DNA of 64,000 nt, from contig CAVQYE010000017.1 in the NCBI GenBank assembly GCA_963718065.1, positions 135,875-199,874 of the forward strand, read 5' to 3'. Within the stretch, counting starts at the first letter, position 1. Every line of letters starts with the position of its first letter. Positions 44,032 through 53,315 of this stretch are shown here, in pieces. The position numbers and the translations under genes are program-made. The DNA is from CAVPGP01 sp963718065 (lineage in GTDB: Bacteria > Actinomycetota > Thermoleophilia > Gaiellales > Gaiellaceae). A model generated the notes under the pieces. That model was not told where the DNA came from, made no database searches, and saw only the letters and a list, made by a program, of their open reading frames with translations.

Positions 44032-45523
44032 TTATCGGTCGCCTTCCGCGACGTGTCGCGACACCCGTTGCCACGCCCAGACGGTCGCCGCGGCGGCCGC
44101 GCCGAAGCGAATCACGTCGTTCGGCGAGTCGTTGAAGACGAGCGAGACGGCGAGCCCGACGAGCAGTGCGTCGAGCACCGCGCCTCGGCGGTCTGCTGCG
44201 TGCGACGGCGACGAGCCCGGCGAGGCAGCCGAGGAAGAGCACGAGTGCGAGCGGAGCGCCGGTGACGCTGATCCAGGAGAGATGCCAGCGCCGCGTCAGC
44301 GAGTCGACGATCCCGCCCGCGCCGCCCGACGCCGCGTCGGTGACGTGGTTCGAGCCAAGGTCGCGAGAGTCGCCACCGGCGAGCAGCAGGACGAGAGCGC
44401 CGGTGGCGCCGACCAGGGCCAGTGCGGCGGCGTGGTAGAGCCGGCCTAACAGGAGCGCGAGCACGATGAAGGCGGCGAAGACGACCACGAGCCCGCCGCC
44501 GTCCACGCCCGCGACCGTCGCGGCGGCCGCGAGCAGGCCGATCCAGAGCGGGCCGAGCGCGGCGCCGGCGACAAGCGCCGGCGCGAGCAGGATCGTCTCG
44601 GTCGTGTTCGTCAGCCCGTAGAAGCGCCCGCCTCCTTCCGGGTGTGGCGCGAGCGCCGCCAGCGCCGGTACGGCAGGCCAGGCGAGGAGCACGATCGTGA
44701 AGGCGGCCAGCAGCGAGGCGAAAACCCAGCCGACCGGCAGCCGCGCCACCGGAATCGCAGCGAGCGCCGCGAGTGAGAGCACGACGGCCGTGGGGAGGGC
44801 TCGCGCCTCGCCGAGCGCGGAGAGCCCGAGCGCGGCGGCCAGGACGAGCGCCGGGGCGAGGAGCGACGCGTTGGCGAGGCGCAGGGAGCGGCGGGCGAGC
44901 GCCGCGGCTGCGAAGGCGAGCATCGCGGTGAAGATGACGATCCGCGCCCAGAGGCGTGCGGCGTGGAGCCGGTCGAAGCGGCGAGCGAGCGAGCGCAGCG
45001 TCGCGGGCGCGTCGCCGTCCGCGCGGGCGCGAATCGTCGGCTTCTCGCATCCGGACGAGCCGGCGCACTGCAGCGACTCGACGGTGGGTGCGACGTCCGC
45101 CACCGAGACGAGCCCGGGGATCCGCGTACGGCTCGAGGTCAGCAGCCCGTGGTAGCCGGGCCCGACGATCGCGATCGGGTAGCGGCGGTCGTTCTTGTGG
45201 CGGCCGGGCGGGGGCAGGCTGACGAAGATCGTCACCTCGGCATTGCGGCGGCCGAGTGCGCCACCGAGCCGGTCGGGGCCGGCCGGGAGCTCGTTCAGCT
45301 TCGACGGCCGCGTCTTGCCGGTGCGGAGCGCCGCCAGGGCGGCCTCGCGCGAGACGAACTCGCCCGAGCCCGGCACGAGCAGCCCGACCGCGCCGGTGCC
45401 TGCGTACCGCTCGAGCGAGAACGGCGGCACGATCCGCACGGCAACCGTCTCGGCCCGCGCTGTTGCGGCGAGATTAAGCGCCGCGGCGACCGCGACGGCG
45501 GTCGTTACGATGTGGGCAATCAT
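44032..45523 (-). CDS. Polytopic membrane protein with an N-terminal extracytoplasmic domain (one frameshift)
   Basis: About 497 residues. A signal-like start 'MIAHIVTTAVAVAAALNLAA' precedes a ~180-residue periplasmic domain with 'LVPGSGEFVSREAALAAL' and 'GLLTSSRTRIPGLVSVADVAPT'. That second segment recalls the end of alkaline-phosphatase-superfamily domains. About ten membrane spans follow. One shift near 44,185 hides the natural end 'FNDSPNDVIRFGAAAAATVW' and stop at 44,032-44,034. Function unknown. It is the first gene of the operon with cytochrome c, HAD and serS. Confidence 0.65.
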
Positions 45524-45546
45524 CTTCAAGGAGCGAGGATTCTCCA

Positions 45547-46464
45547 ATGAAACGCAAGTCATACGGACGTGACGCGGGCCTCACCCTGCGCATGCTGCTC
45601 TCGGGCGGCCTGCTCGGGCTGCTCTACGTCGTGTTCGCGGTGGTCCTCTTCAATGTTCTGAGCGTCGGCCTCGTGCCGATGCTGGTGATCGTGGTCGGTC
45701 TGGCGTTCTTCCAGTACTACACGTCCGACAAGCTGGCGCTGGCCGCCTCCGGGGCGAAGGTCGTCACGCCCGATGAGGCGCCGGAGCTGCATCAGATGAT
45801 CGAGCGGCTGTGCGCCATGGCCGATCTGCCCAAGCCGCGAGTCGCGGTGATTCCGACCGAGGTGCCGAATGCGTTCGCGACCGGTCGCAGCCCGAAGCAC
45901 GCGGCTGTCGCCGTGACCGAGGGCTTGTGGCGCCGGCTCGAGCCCCGCGAGGTCGAGGCGGTGCTTGCGCATGAGCTCTCGCACATCGCCAACCGCGACG
46001 TGCTCGTGATGACGGTGGCGTCGTTCTTCGCGATGCTCGCCGGCCTCCTGACCCGGTTCGGCCTCTACGGCGGCATGTTCGGCGGCGGCGGCGGCCGTGA
46101 CCGCGACAACGGCGGCGTGCCGATCTGGCTGATCGTGTTCGTCGTCTCGATCGTCACGTATGTCCTCAGCTACCTGCTGATCCAGCTGATCTCGCGCTAC
46201 CGCGAGTTCGCCGCCGACCGCGGCTCGGCGCTGATCACGGGCACGCCCGAGAACCTGATGAGCGCGCTGCAGAAGATCGCGGGCACCATCTCCCAGATCC
46301 CGCAGCGTGACCTCCGCCAGGTGGAGACCATGAACGCGTTCTTCATCATCCCGACGAACGTCAAGTCGATGGCGGGCCAGCTCTTCGCGAGCCACCCGCC
46401 GCTCGAGAAGCGCCTCGCCGCCCTCGCGGAGATCGCCCGCGAGATGGGCAAGCCGGTCGCGTAG
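45547..46464 (+). CDS. htpX: HtpX-like M48 membrane metalloprotease
   Basis: 305 residues. Two N-terminal spans are followed by the zinc site HExxH in 'LAHELSHIANRD' (~141), two more spans around 'PIWLIVFVVSIVTYVLSYLL', and the third zinc ligand Glu in 'YREFAADRGSA'. HtpX cuts misfolded membrane proteins under envelope stress. It is followed at once by pspAB, a pairing known in actinobacteria. It starts 24 bases from the divergent membrane-protein start, leaving almost no room for two promoters. Confidence 0.93.
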   Translation: MKRKSYGRDAGLTLRMLLSGGLLGLLYVVFAVVLFNVLSVGLVPMLVIVVGLAFFQYYTSDKLALAASGAKVVTPDEAPELHQMIERLCAMADLPKPRVAVIPTEVPNAFATGRSPKHAAVAVTEGLWRRLEPREVEAVLAHELSHIANRDVLVMTVASFFAMLAGLLTRFGLYGGMFGGGGGRDRDNGGVPIWLIVFVVSIVTYVLSYLLIQLISRYREFAADRGSALITGTPENLMSALQKIAGTISQIPQRDLRQVETMNAFFIIPTNVKSMAGQLFASHPPLEKRLAALAEIAREMGKPVA

Positions 46465-46467
46465 CAC

Positions 46468-47034
46468 GTGGGGCTGCGCGACCTTCTCGGCCGCAAACAG
46501 CTCAAGAGCGCGAACACCGACAAGCTGTTCGCGCTCTCGACTGCGCAGGTGACCCTCGACTCCGAGCTCGGCCTCAAGTCGTCCGGCGCGGCGGCCGTCG
46601 TCTTCAAGCCGATGTCGGCGGGCGACTTCGTGCGCGCGGAGAACGAGCTGCAGGAGCTGCTCGAGGTGGCCGCGCGCGACTCCGGCTCGAAGCTCTCGCG
46701 CAGCACGGACAGCTTCGGCTTCGAGTGGCTCGTGATCCGCGACCCGGACATCGAGGATCTCGTGACGACGGTGCACCTCGTCGGCTCCGAGCTCGCGGCC
46801 CGCGGCTTCGGCCCGCAGCTCCTCGCCGCCGTCTTCCGCTTCGAGGGCAAGAGCCACCCCGTCTTCCTGATCTACGGCTACAAGCGCGGCGCGTTCTGGC
46901 CGTTCGTCCCGACCGGCAAGGAGCAGGAGCGGGACAACTCCGAGGAGCTGGAGCTGAAGGCGAAGCTCGAGCACGAGCTGCCGATCGAGCCGGACCTGAC
47001 GCGCTGGTTCGGCGTCTTCGACGCACCGCTGTAG
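46468..47034 (+). CDS. pspAB: PspA-associated protein PspAB
   Basis: 188 residues. 'VTLDSELGLKSSGAAAVVFK', 'SFGFEWLVIRDPDIEDLV', and 'FRFEGKSHPVFLIYGYKRGA' with 'FWPFVPT' are the PspAB family blocks. The family is linked to phage-shock-type envelope stress and to HtpX, its partner here three bases upstream. The molecular activity is unknown. GTG 46468 is the start. It converges on pspAA across a 261-base gap that holds a 46-base tandem repeat. Confidence 0.87.
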   Translation: MGLRDLLGRKQLKSANTDKLFALSTAQVTLDSELGLKSSGAAAVVFKPMSAGDFVRAENELQELLEVAARDSGSKLSRSTDSFGFEWLVIRDPDIEDLVTTVHLVGSELAARGFGPQLLAAVFRFEGKSHPVFLIYGYKRGAFWPFVPTGKEQERDNSEELELKAKLEHELPIEPDLTRWFGVFDAPL

Positions 47035-47057
47035 GCGGGGCTGCGCCGGAAGTGCCG

Positions 47058-47148
47058 GGCTGCGAGGCGGCGGCTTTCGACGTGGCCGTTCTGGACCTGG
47101 CCAGGCTGCGAGGCGGCGATTCTCGACGTGGCGTTTCTGGACATGGCC
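47058..47148. repeat. Two tandem 46-base repeats in the pspAB/pspAA gap
   Basis: GGCTGCGAGGCGGCG...GACGTGGC...TTCTGGAC begins at 47,058 and again at 47,104 with a few changes. Only two units are present, in the convergent gap 47,035-47,295. No gene is seen there. It could be the relic of a longer intergenic repeat or a regulatory RNA hairpin array. Confidence 0.7.
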
Positions 47149-47295
47149 GGGGCGGGGCGCCACCCTGGTCCCATCCCTAGCCCCCGCCCACCCAGGGGAT
47201 TGACCGCGAGGCTACCGCCCGCGGGCGCACGAGAGTGCGACGCAATCGCAAGAATTGTGGAACTTCTGCGCTCGCCCGCCGCGCCTGAGCGGCGT

Positions 47296-47592
47296 CTACT
47301 GCGGCGCGGGTAGATCCGGGATCAGGCCCTCGCCGGTCAGCAGCTCCCGCGCCTCGGCGAGCGAGACGTCGCTCGGCGGCACGACGGCGTCCGAGGCAGC
47401 GAGCTCCTCGTCGGGCAGGCGCTCGCCGTTCTCGCGCACCAGCTCGGTGAGCGCCCCGAGCGCCCAGCGCAGCTTCTCCTCGTCGCCCGCCTCCGCCGCC
47501 TGGCTCGCCTGGTCGTCGAGCTCGTTCAGCTTCGACTGCAGGTCGTCGTCGATCCGGTACTGCCCACCGCCGCCGAGAAGCCGGACGATCAC
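47296..47592 (-). CDS. pspAA: PspA-associated protein PspAA
   Basis: 98 residues. 'MIVRLLGGGGQYRIDDDLQSKLNELDD' region and 'EAGDEEKLRWALGALTELVR' match the PspAA domain, a small partner almost always encoded with PspA in actinobacteria and archaea. Its ATG overlaps the pspA stop by the ATGA pattern, so the two are translated together. The charged C-terminus 'LLTGEGLIPDLP' is typical. Confidence 0.88.
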   Translation of the reverse strand: MIVRLLGGGGQYRIDDDLQSKLNELDDQASQAAEAGDEEKLRWALGALTELVRENGERLPDEELAASDAVVPPSDVSLAEARELLTGEGLIPDLPAPQ

Positions 47593-48350
47593 GGCTGCTT
47601 CGCCTCCTCCTCGGAGCCGCTCGCGTCGGCGAGCTCCTTCGGCTGCTCGCCCTGCCCGAGCTCCGCCTTCATCGCCTCGAGCTCCCGGTCGACCTGGCCC
47701 TGCTGCGACATCGAAGCCAGCTCGCGGTCGAGCGCGGTCGAATCGGAGGTGAAGTCGTCCAGCGAGCCCGACGCGGTCAGCTCCTCGATCGCGGACGCGC
47801 GCGCCTGCATCTGCTGCGTCTTGTCCTTCGCGCGCTGGATCGCGAGGCCCGTGTCCGCCATCTGCTCGCCGATCCCCGTCGCCGCCTCGCCGATCCGCAC
47901 CTGCGCCTCGGCGGCCGAGTACTGCGCCTTGATGACTTCCTTCTGCGAGCGGAACGACTCGATCTTCGCCGACAGCTGCTTCTCGGACGAGACGAGCTTC
48001 TGCTGCTGCTCCTCCAGCCCCTTGACCTGCGTGTCGAGATCCTGCAGCTGAGCCTGGATCCCCGCCTTGCGCTCGAGCGCCTGACGCGCGAGATCCTCAC
48101 GGCCCTGCGCCAGCGCCTCGCGCGCCTGCGTCTCGAGCTTGACGAGGCTCTGCTCGAGCGACTTCGTCTGCAGCTCCAGCCGCTTCTTGGAGGTGACGAC
48201 ATCCGCGACGCCGCGCTTGACGTTCTGCAGCAGCTGCAATTGCTGCTCGTACGAGTAGTCGAGCGTCTCGTTCGGGTTCTCGGCGCGGTCGAGCAGCTTT
48301 GAGAACTTCGCCTTGATCACAGTGGCAGCGCGCGACATCAGGCCGGGCAT
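47589..48350 (-). CDS. pspA: PspA/IM30 membrane-stress protein
   Basis: 253 residues, nearly all coiled coil, as expected for PspA/Vipp1/IM30, which forms ESCRT-III-like rods on damaged inner membranes. The amphipathic N-terminal helix is 'MSRAATVIKAKFSKLLDRAE', followed by 'PNETLDYSYEQQLQLLQNVK' and long heptad stretches. The C-terminus 'EQPKELADASGSEEEAKQP' is an acidic tail. It is divergent from the MBL gene with a 41-base gap. Together with htpX, pspAB and pspAA it forms a compact envelope-stress module. Confidence 0.93.
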   Translation of the reverse strand: MPGLMSRAATVIKAKFSKLLDRAENPNETLDYSYEQQLQLLQNVKRGVADVVTSKKRLELQTKSLEQSLVKLETQAREALAQGREDLARQALERKAGIQAQLQDLDTQVKGLEEQQQKLVSSEKQLSAKIESFRSQKEVIKAQYSAAEAQVRIGEAATGIGEQMADTGLAIQRAKDKTQQMQARASAIEELTASGSLDDFTSDSTALDRELASMSQQGQVDRELEAMKAELGQGEQPKELADASGSEEEAKQP

Positions 48351-48391
48351 CGATCCTCCTCGGGGCGGGGTCTGCAGTTAGCCTACCGCCC

Positions 48392-49060
48392 ATGAACGTC
48401 TTGCGAAGCATGGATTCCGGCTGGCTTTCGAACGCCTACCTCGTCTGGGACGAGCCTGGGGGCGAGGCAGTGTTCGTCGACTCGGGCGCGCCGCTCGAGC
48501 CGTTTCACGAGCTGATCGAGCGCGAGCGGCTGCGGCCCACGCATCTGCTCCTCACGCACACTCACCCTGACCACATCGCCGGCAACGACGAGCTCGTCTC
48601 GCGTTATGGCGTCGCGATCGAGACAGGTGCCCTCGAGGTGGACGGGCTGCGGTTCGACGCGATCCCCACGCCGGGTCACTCCGACGACATGGTCGCCTTC
48701 GTCCTCAACGGCGAGGCGGTCTTCACCGGCGACACGCTGTTCAAGGACGCGGTCGGCGGCGGCAACTTCGAGCAGGTGAGGCAGGCGGTGATGGAGGTCT
48801 TCATGCGCATGCCGCACGAGCTGCGCGTGCTCCCGGGCCACACCGACGAGACGACGATCGGCCGCGAGTGGGAGGAGAACCCGTTCGTGACGGTGTGGCG
48901 CGGAGCCACGCCGGCGCTCGCCGAGCCGTGCCGCGTCTCCGGCCGCGACGCGACCCTGATGGTCTGGTCGCCCGACTACGACGGCAAGGGCAAGGCGTGG
49001 GTCAGGTACGAGGACGGCACGGATGCGCTCGTCGGCGGCTCGCGCGTCGAGCGGCTTTAG
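48392..49060 (+). CDS. Metallo-beta-lactamase-fold hydrolase
   Basis: 222 residues with the zinc motif 'LTHTHPDHIAGND' (~55), 'PTPGHSDDMVAF', 'FTGDTLFKDAVGGG' and 'VLPGHTDETTIG', all ligands in place. It resembles glyoxalase II-like thioester hydrolases. After ~180 residues a short extra domain 'VWSPDYDGKGKAWVRYEDG' appears. Its stop TAG shares a base with the next gene's GTG, so it is coupled to the O-methyltransferase. Confidence 0.88.
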   Translation: MNVLRSMDSGWLSNAYLVWDEPGGEAVFVDSGAPLEPFHELIERERLRPTHLLLTHTHPDHIAGNDELVSRYGVAIETGALEVDGLRFDAIPTPGHSDDMVAFVLNGEAVFTGDTLFKDAVGGGNFEQVRQAVMEVFMRMPHELRVLPGHTDETTIGREWEENPFVTVWRGATPALAEPCRVSGRDATLMVWSPDYDGKGKAWVRYEDGTDALVGGSRVERL

Positions 49061-49687
49061 TGGACATCGTCGACCCGCGCATCGAGGAGTACGTGGAGCG
49101 GATGAGCTCGCCGCACGAGCCGCTGCTCGCCGAGCTCTCCGAGGCGACCAGCCAGGAGCTCGGGATGGAGGAGATGCTCACCGGGCCGGTGGCCGGCCGC
49201 CTGCTCGAGTTGCTCGTCTGGCTCGGGAAGCCGAAGCGCGTGCTCGAGATCGGCACGTTCAGCGGCCACTCCGCGCTCGCGATGGCCGGCGGGCTCCCGG
49301 ACGACGGCAGGATCGACACGCTCGAGGTCAATCCGGAGCGGGCCGAGCTCGCACAGCGGTACTTCGATCGCAGCCCGTACCGCGACCGCATCACGCTCCA
49401 CGTCGGCCCGGCGCTCGAGACGATCGAGCGCCTCGAGGGCGAGTTCGACTTCGTCTTCATCGACGCCGACAAAGGCGGGCTACGTCGACTACTACGAGGC
49501 GGTGCTGCCACGGCTCTCGGAGCGCGGCCTGATCGCCGTCGACAACACGCTCTCCAGCGGCCGCGTCATCGATCCGGCCGACGACGGACCGATCACGCGG
49601 TTCAACGAGCACGTGCACAACGACCCGCGTGCAGCCTCGGTGATCCTCAGCGTCCGAGACGGCATCACGCTGATCCGCCGGCGCTAA
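49060..49687 (+). CDS. SAM-dependent O-methyltransferase (one frameshift)
   Basis: A caffeoyl-CoA/catechol O-methyltransferase-like enzyme of ~209 residues. The SAM site is 'VLEIGTFSGHSALAMAGGL', with 'DTLEVNPERAELAQRYF', 'FDFVFIDADKGG' (metal Asp) and 'IAVDNTLSSGRV' (second metal Asp/Asn). One extra G near 49,478 splits the frame between 'DADKGG' and 'YVDYYEAVLPRLS'. GTG 49060 overlaps the MBL stop. The substrate is unknown. Confidence 0.85.
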
Positions 49688-49705
49688 GCGCCGTTTCGGG
49701 GGGAC

Positions 49706-49774
49706 TGGCCATGTACATGCATGTGCATTGGCCATGTATATGCATGGCCATGCCTCTGAATCGGACCTGTCCGA
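49706..49774. promoter_or_regulatory. Direct and inverted repeats upstream of nucS
   Basis: TGGCCATGTAYATGCATG occurs at 49,706 and 49,729 (23 bases apart). The second copy runs into a perfect 12-base palindrome GCATGGCCATGC (49,742-49,753). A separate inverted repeat TCGGAC-CT-GTCCGA lies at 49,761-49,774, 22 bases before the nucS ATG. The AT-rich, repeat-dense look stands out from the flanks. An operator region is likely; no binding protein is known. Confidence 0.5.
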
Positions 49775-49795
49775 AACAGACGATACGGTTCCGCG

Positions 49796-50470
49796 ATGCG
49801 CCTGATCGTCGCCCGCTGCGAGGTCTCCTACACCGGCCGGCTCTCCGCCTTCCTGCCGGAGTCGACCCGCCTGCTGATGCTGAAGGACGACGGCTCGGTG
49901 CTGGTGCACGCCGACGCCGGTGGGTACAAGCCCTTGAACTGGATGACGCCGCCGACCGTGATCGAAGACGAAGGCGAGCGCCTCGTCGTCCGCAAGCGGG
50001 CCGGGAAGACGGAGGACCGCCTCGAGATCCGCCTGCTCGAGGTGCTCAGCGACGTGGAGCACGACATGGGCGAGGCGGCGCCGCTCGAGAAGGACGGCGT
50101 CGAGCGCGACCTGCAGCTCGCGCTGGCGGATTGCCCCGAGGCGCTCGGCGAGGTGCTGCGCCTCGTTCGCCGCGAGTGGCCGACCGACGTCGGCCCGGTC
50201 GACCTGATGTGCCGCGACGAGGACGACGGCTGGGTCGCCGTCGAGATCAAGCGCGTCGCCACGATCGAGGCGGTCGAGCAGCTGACGCGCTACCTGGAGT
50301 TCATCCGCCGCGACCCGGCGAAGAGCGAGTGCCGCGGCGTCCTCGCCGCGCAGCAGATCAAGCCGCAGGCGGCGACGCTCGCCGAGTCGCGTGGCATCCG
50401 CTGCGTCGAGGTCGACCTCGCGTCGCTTCGCGGCGAGCGCGAGCCCGATCTGACGCTCTTCGCCGTCTAG
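49796..50470 (+). CDS. nucS: NucS/EndoMS mismatch endonuclease
   Basis: 224 residues. An N-terminal DNA-binding half ('MRLIVARCEVSYTGRLSAFLP', 'HADAGGYKPLNWM') leads to a C-terminal RecB-like nuclease with 'GPVDLMCRDEDDGWVAVEIKRVA' (Asp...Glu-x-Lys) and 'GVLAAQQIKPQAATLAESRGI'. NucS cuts both strands at mismatches and replaces MutS/MutL in most actinobacteria, which supports the taxonomic reading of this part. The C-terminal 'EPDLTLF' is the usual sliding-clamp-binding type end. Its stop overlaps the convergent AlkZ-like gene's stop. Confidence 0.95.
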   Translation: MRLIVARCEVSYTGRLSAFLPESTRLLMLKDDGSVLVHADAGGYKPLNWMTPPTVIEDEGERLVVRKRAGKTEDRLEIRLLEVLSDVEHDMGEAAPLEKDGVERDLQLALADCPEALGEVLRLVRREWPTDVGPVDLMCRDEDDGWVAVEIKRVATIEAVEQLTRYLEFIRRDPAKSECRGVLAAQQIKPQAATLAESRGIRCVEVDLASLRGEREPDLTLFAV

Positions 50471-51484
50471 CTCTCGTAGAAGGCGACCAGGCGCTCGCCC
50501 TCGGCGTCGATCTCCGCGCGCACGCGCTTCGGGAGCGGCGCGAACGGCTCGATCGTCAGCTGTCCACCGGCCACGGACGCGGTCGACCTTCCACGAGCCG
50601 GCGATGAAGCCGTCGACGGTGAACGTCGCCAGCGTCGTGGCGTTCTTCCGCCGGATCACGGTCTCGTAGTACTCGTCCGGGAGGATCCGAGAGCGGTCGC
50701 GGTGCGCAAGGATGATCGAGTCGTATGGCGGCAGGAACCGAACCGGCGCAGGCGCGTCGGCCGGTGCCAGCTTCGCCCGCGGCACGTCGTAGAGCGTGCG
50801 GCCCTGCTCGTCCTGGTACGTGCGCATGCCGTCGAGCGCCGGGCCGATGCGACCGAGCTTGAAGCCAGTGAGCTGCACGACGTCCTCCCGGGTGGCCGGG
50901 CCGTAGCCCGTCAGGTACGCCCGCACGATCCGCGCCACGCTCTCCTCCGAAGACGGCAGCGGCTCCCGCCACGGCACCGCCGGCGATGGCTTCGTGTGCG
51001 GCCACTCGCCGAGCGGCGACGTGCGGACGAAGGGCAGCGATCGCAACCCGAAGGCGACCGTCCAACGGTCGTCGGTCTGCCAGAACTCGTGCGCGAACGC
51101 GTAGAGGTCGGGGCCGCTCCGCGGCTCGTCGTCGAGCGCCGCCCACAACGCGTCGAGGTCGACGCCGAGCCTCGCAGCGCGCGCCTGCTCCGAGTCGATG
51201 CAGGCGGAGACGACGAAGGGAAAGTCCTCGCGCGTGACGACGTGCAGTGTCGTGCGCAAGAGGCTCGCCTTGATCGCCGTGCCGCGCTCCAGCTCGCGCG
51301 TCAGCTGCTCCTTCCGGAACCCGTCGAGCCGCGACCACAGCGCCACGTACGGCGACGGCGAGTACTGGGCCTGCATCGCCACGAGCCGCTCGACTGCCTT
51401 GACGACGGTTCGCCGCTGCCGGCGCAAGAGCCATTGCCGGTCGAGCAGCGTGCGATTCAGCTCGCGGAGCGAGAGCGTCCTCAA
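50467..51484 (-). CDS. Winged-helix AlkZ-like DNA glycosylase family protein (one frameshift)
   Basis: About 338 residues of the HTH_42/AlkZ family, which includes glycosylases that remove crosslinked or alkylated bases. Blocks seen are 'RELNRTLLDRQWLLRRQR', 'RLVAMQAQYSPSPYVALWSR', 'LLRTTLHVVTREDFPF' and 'RFLPPYDSIILAHRDRSRIL'. The catalytic Gln-x-Gln pair of AlkZ may be the 'MQAQ' here. A shift near 50,575 splits off the end 'QLTIEPFAPLPKRVRAEIDA'. Its TTG start overlaps the upstream dehydrogenase stop. Confidence 0.8.
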
Positions 51485-52421
51485 GGGCGGACGGCGGCCT
51501 TCAGCAGGTCGCGCGGCGGATCGGCGAAGAGCGCAGGCAGTCCCTCGAGCGGCACCTCGTGCGTGACCAGGCGCTGCCACGGATAGGCGCCCGACGCGAG
51601 GAAGACGAGCGCCGCCTTCACCGTCCGCGGCGAATGGTGAAAGACGCCGCGCACGGTCACCTCGCCGTAGTGGAGCTTGTGCGCGTCGACCGGCACGGTC
51701 GTCCCCGCGGGCAGCCCGCCGAAGAGGACGACGGTGCCGCCCGGCCGCACGAGTCGCACAGCGTCGACCCACGCCTCGGCGGTGCCGGCGGCCTCGATGA
51801 CGACATCCGCGCCCTCGCCGTCCCCGGGCTGGGCGCCGAACTCGGGGCCGAGCGCGCGACGCTCTGCCCGGCCGCCGACGAGCTCCGGCCAGCCGCCCGC
51901 GTCGGCGACGCACGCACAGAGCATCAGCCCGATCGGGCCGGCGCCGAGCACGGCGACCCGGTCGCCCGCCTGGATGCCCGCGAGCTCGACGCCGCGCAGA
52001 CAGCACGCAAGCGGCTCGACCATCGCCGCGACGACGGCGGGCAGCGTCGCCGGAACGCGCAGCAGGTTCGACCGCTGCGATCCGCTCCGGCACGAGGACG
52101 AGCTCCGCGTAGGCCCCGTTCAGGAGCGGCAGGTCGTCGCACTGCTCGCCGCGCACGCAGCGCGCGCACTCGCCGCACGGCGCCGAGTTCGCGGCGACGA
52201 CGCGCTGGCCCGTCGCAACGTCGATGCCGCAGAACTCGTGCCCGAACGGCGCCGGCGGGTCGGCCAGGAGCACGGGATGACCGCGGCGAAACGCCTTCAG
52301 GTCGGTGCCGTCCGTCAGATGCCACCTCGACCTGCACGAGCACGTCGCCGGGCCCGGGCTTCGGGTCGGGAACGTCCTCGATGCGCACGTCGCCGGGCGC
52401 GTAGAACATCGCCGCTCTCAC
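51481..52421 (-). CDS. Zinc-type alcohol dehydrogenase, medium chain (frameshifted)
   Basis: An MDR-family dehydrogenase of ~313 residues. 'MFYAPGDVRIEDVPDPKPGP' at the start, structural-zinc cysteines in 'CGECARCVRGEQCD', catalytic 'FGHEFCGI', and the NAD site 'VAVLGAGPIGLMLC' are visible in three frames (shifts near 52,320 and 52,080). It resembles sorbitol or threonine dehydrogenases. GTG 52421 overlaps the upstream dehydrogenase stop (GTGA), and its own stop overlaps the AlkZ-like TTG, so all three genes are one operon. Confidence 0.8.
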
Positions 52422-53298
52422 GGCGTGAAGACGACCTTGAGCGCCTCGCCGCTGCGATAGAGCTCGAGCCCTTCGGCGAAGCGCTCGAGCGGCAGGCGCC
52501 GCGTCTCGGGGAGCACGTACGACGGCAGCGCGCGAATCGCCTCGTCGAAGAACGACGGCGTGGGGGAGCGCGAACCGACGAGGCGCAGCTCCTTGCGGTA
52601 GACCGCGTCGAGATCGCGTCGCCGCCGGCTCGGCGTTCGCCGAGAAGACGAGCGATCGTGCCGCCCGGCTCGACCCGCGCGGAGCGCGTCGTTCAATCCG
52701 GCGGGCGCGGTCACGACGGCCGCGTCGACGGGGTCGTCGTCGCTCGCCGCGCCCAGCTCGCGAGCGAGCGCCACGCGCTCGTCGCGCGGATCGGCGGCGA
52801 CCGGCGTGTCGCCGCGGTGGCGAAGCGCCTGCGTCCAGAGCAGCCCGACCGACCCGCAGCCGACGACGAGCACCCGTCCGCGCGGCACGAGCTCGAGCGC
52901 GCGCAACACGCAGGCGAGCGGCTCGACGTAGACGCCTGCCGACTCGGCGAGCCCGTCCGGCAGCGGCACGCAGTGCGTCGCGCGCAGGTACTCCGCGAAC
53001 CCGCCGGGCTCGATCCGGTTCGCTCGGAACTCGGTGCAGGTCGACTCGTGCCCCGCGAGACACCGCTCGCAGGTCGCCGCACGGCACGTGTGGGACGACG
53101 GTGACGCGCGCGCCGTCGTCGAGCTCGCCCTCGATCTCGTGCCCGAGCACCGAGCCTGCAGGCCAGCGCCCGAGCTTCTCGACATCCGACCCGCAGAGCC
53201 CACAAGCGCGTCACGCGCACGAGCAGGCCGTCCCCCTCCGGCCGCGGGATCTCCGCGACCGCGGGGAGGCCTTCCTCGTCGAGCACCACCGCGCGCAC
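52418..53298 (-). CDS. Zinc-type alcohol dehydrogenase, medium chain (frameshifted)
   Basis: About 293 residues. The catalytic zinc motif 'CGLCGSD' and 'LGHEIEG' lie in different frames from the structural-zinc segment 'CERCLAGHESTC' and the NAD site 'VLVVGCGSVGLLW'. Shifts fall near 53,220, 53,085 and 52,660. The C-terminal 'RLPLERFAEGLELYRSGEAL' is typical of the family. It is a close relative of its operon neighbour, so the two may act on the same substrate or form a heteromer. It is divergent from the glutaredoxin-fold gene. Confidence 0.8.
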
Positions 53299-53315
53299 CG
53301 GCGTATCGTATGGAC

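Noticed and set aside
43607..45562. A 651-residue fusion of the ten-span membrane protein and cytochrome c
   Set aside because: An indel near 44,185 removes the membrane protein's stop. In the other frame it ends at 44,032, and the cytochrome has its own start and lipoprotein signal.
49706..49746. Two 18-base direct repeats 23 bases apart, as a possible CRISPR start
   Set aside because: Only two copies, a 5-base spacer, no cas genes. No CRISPR array was found anywhere in the window.
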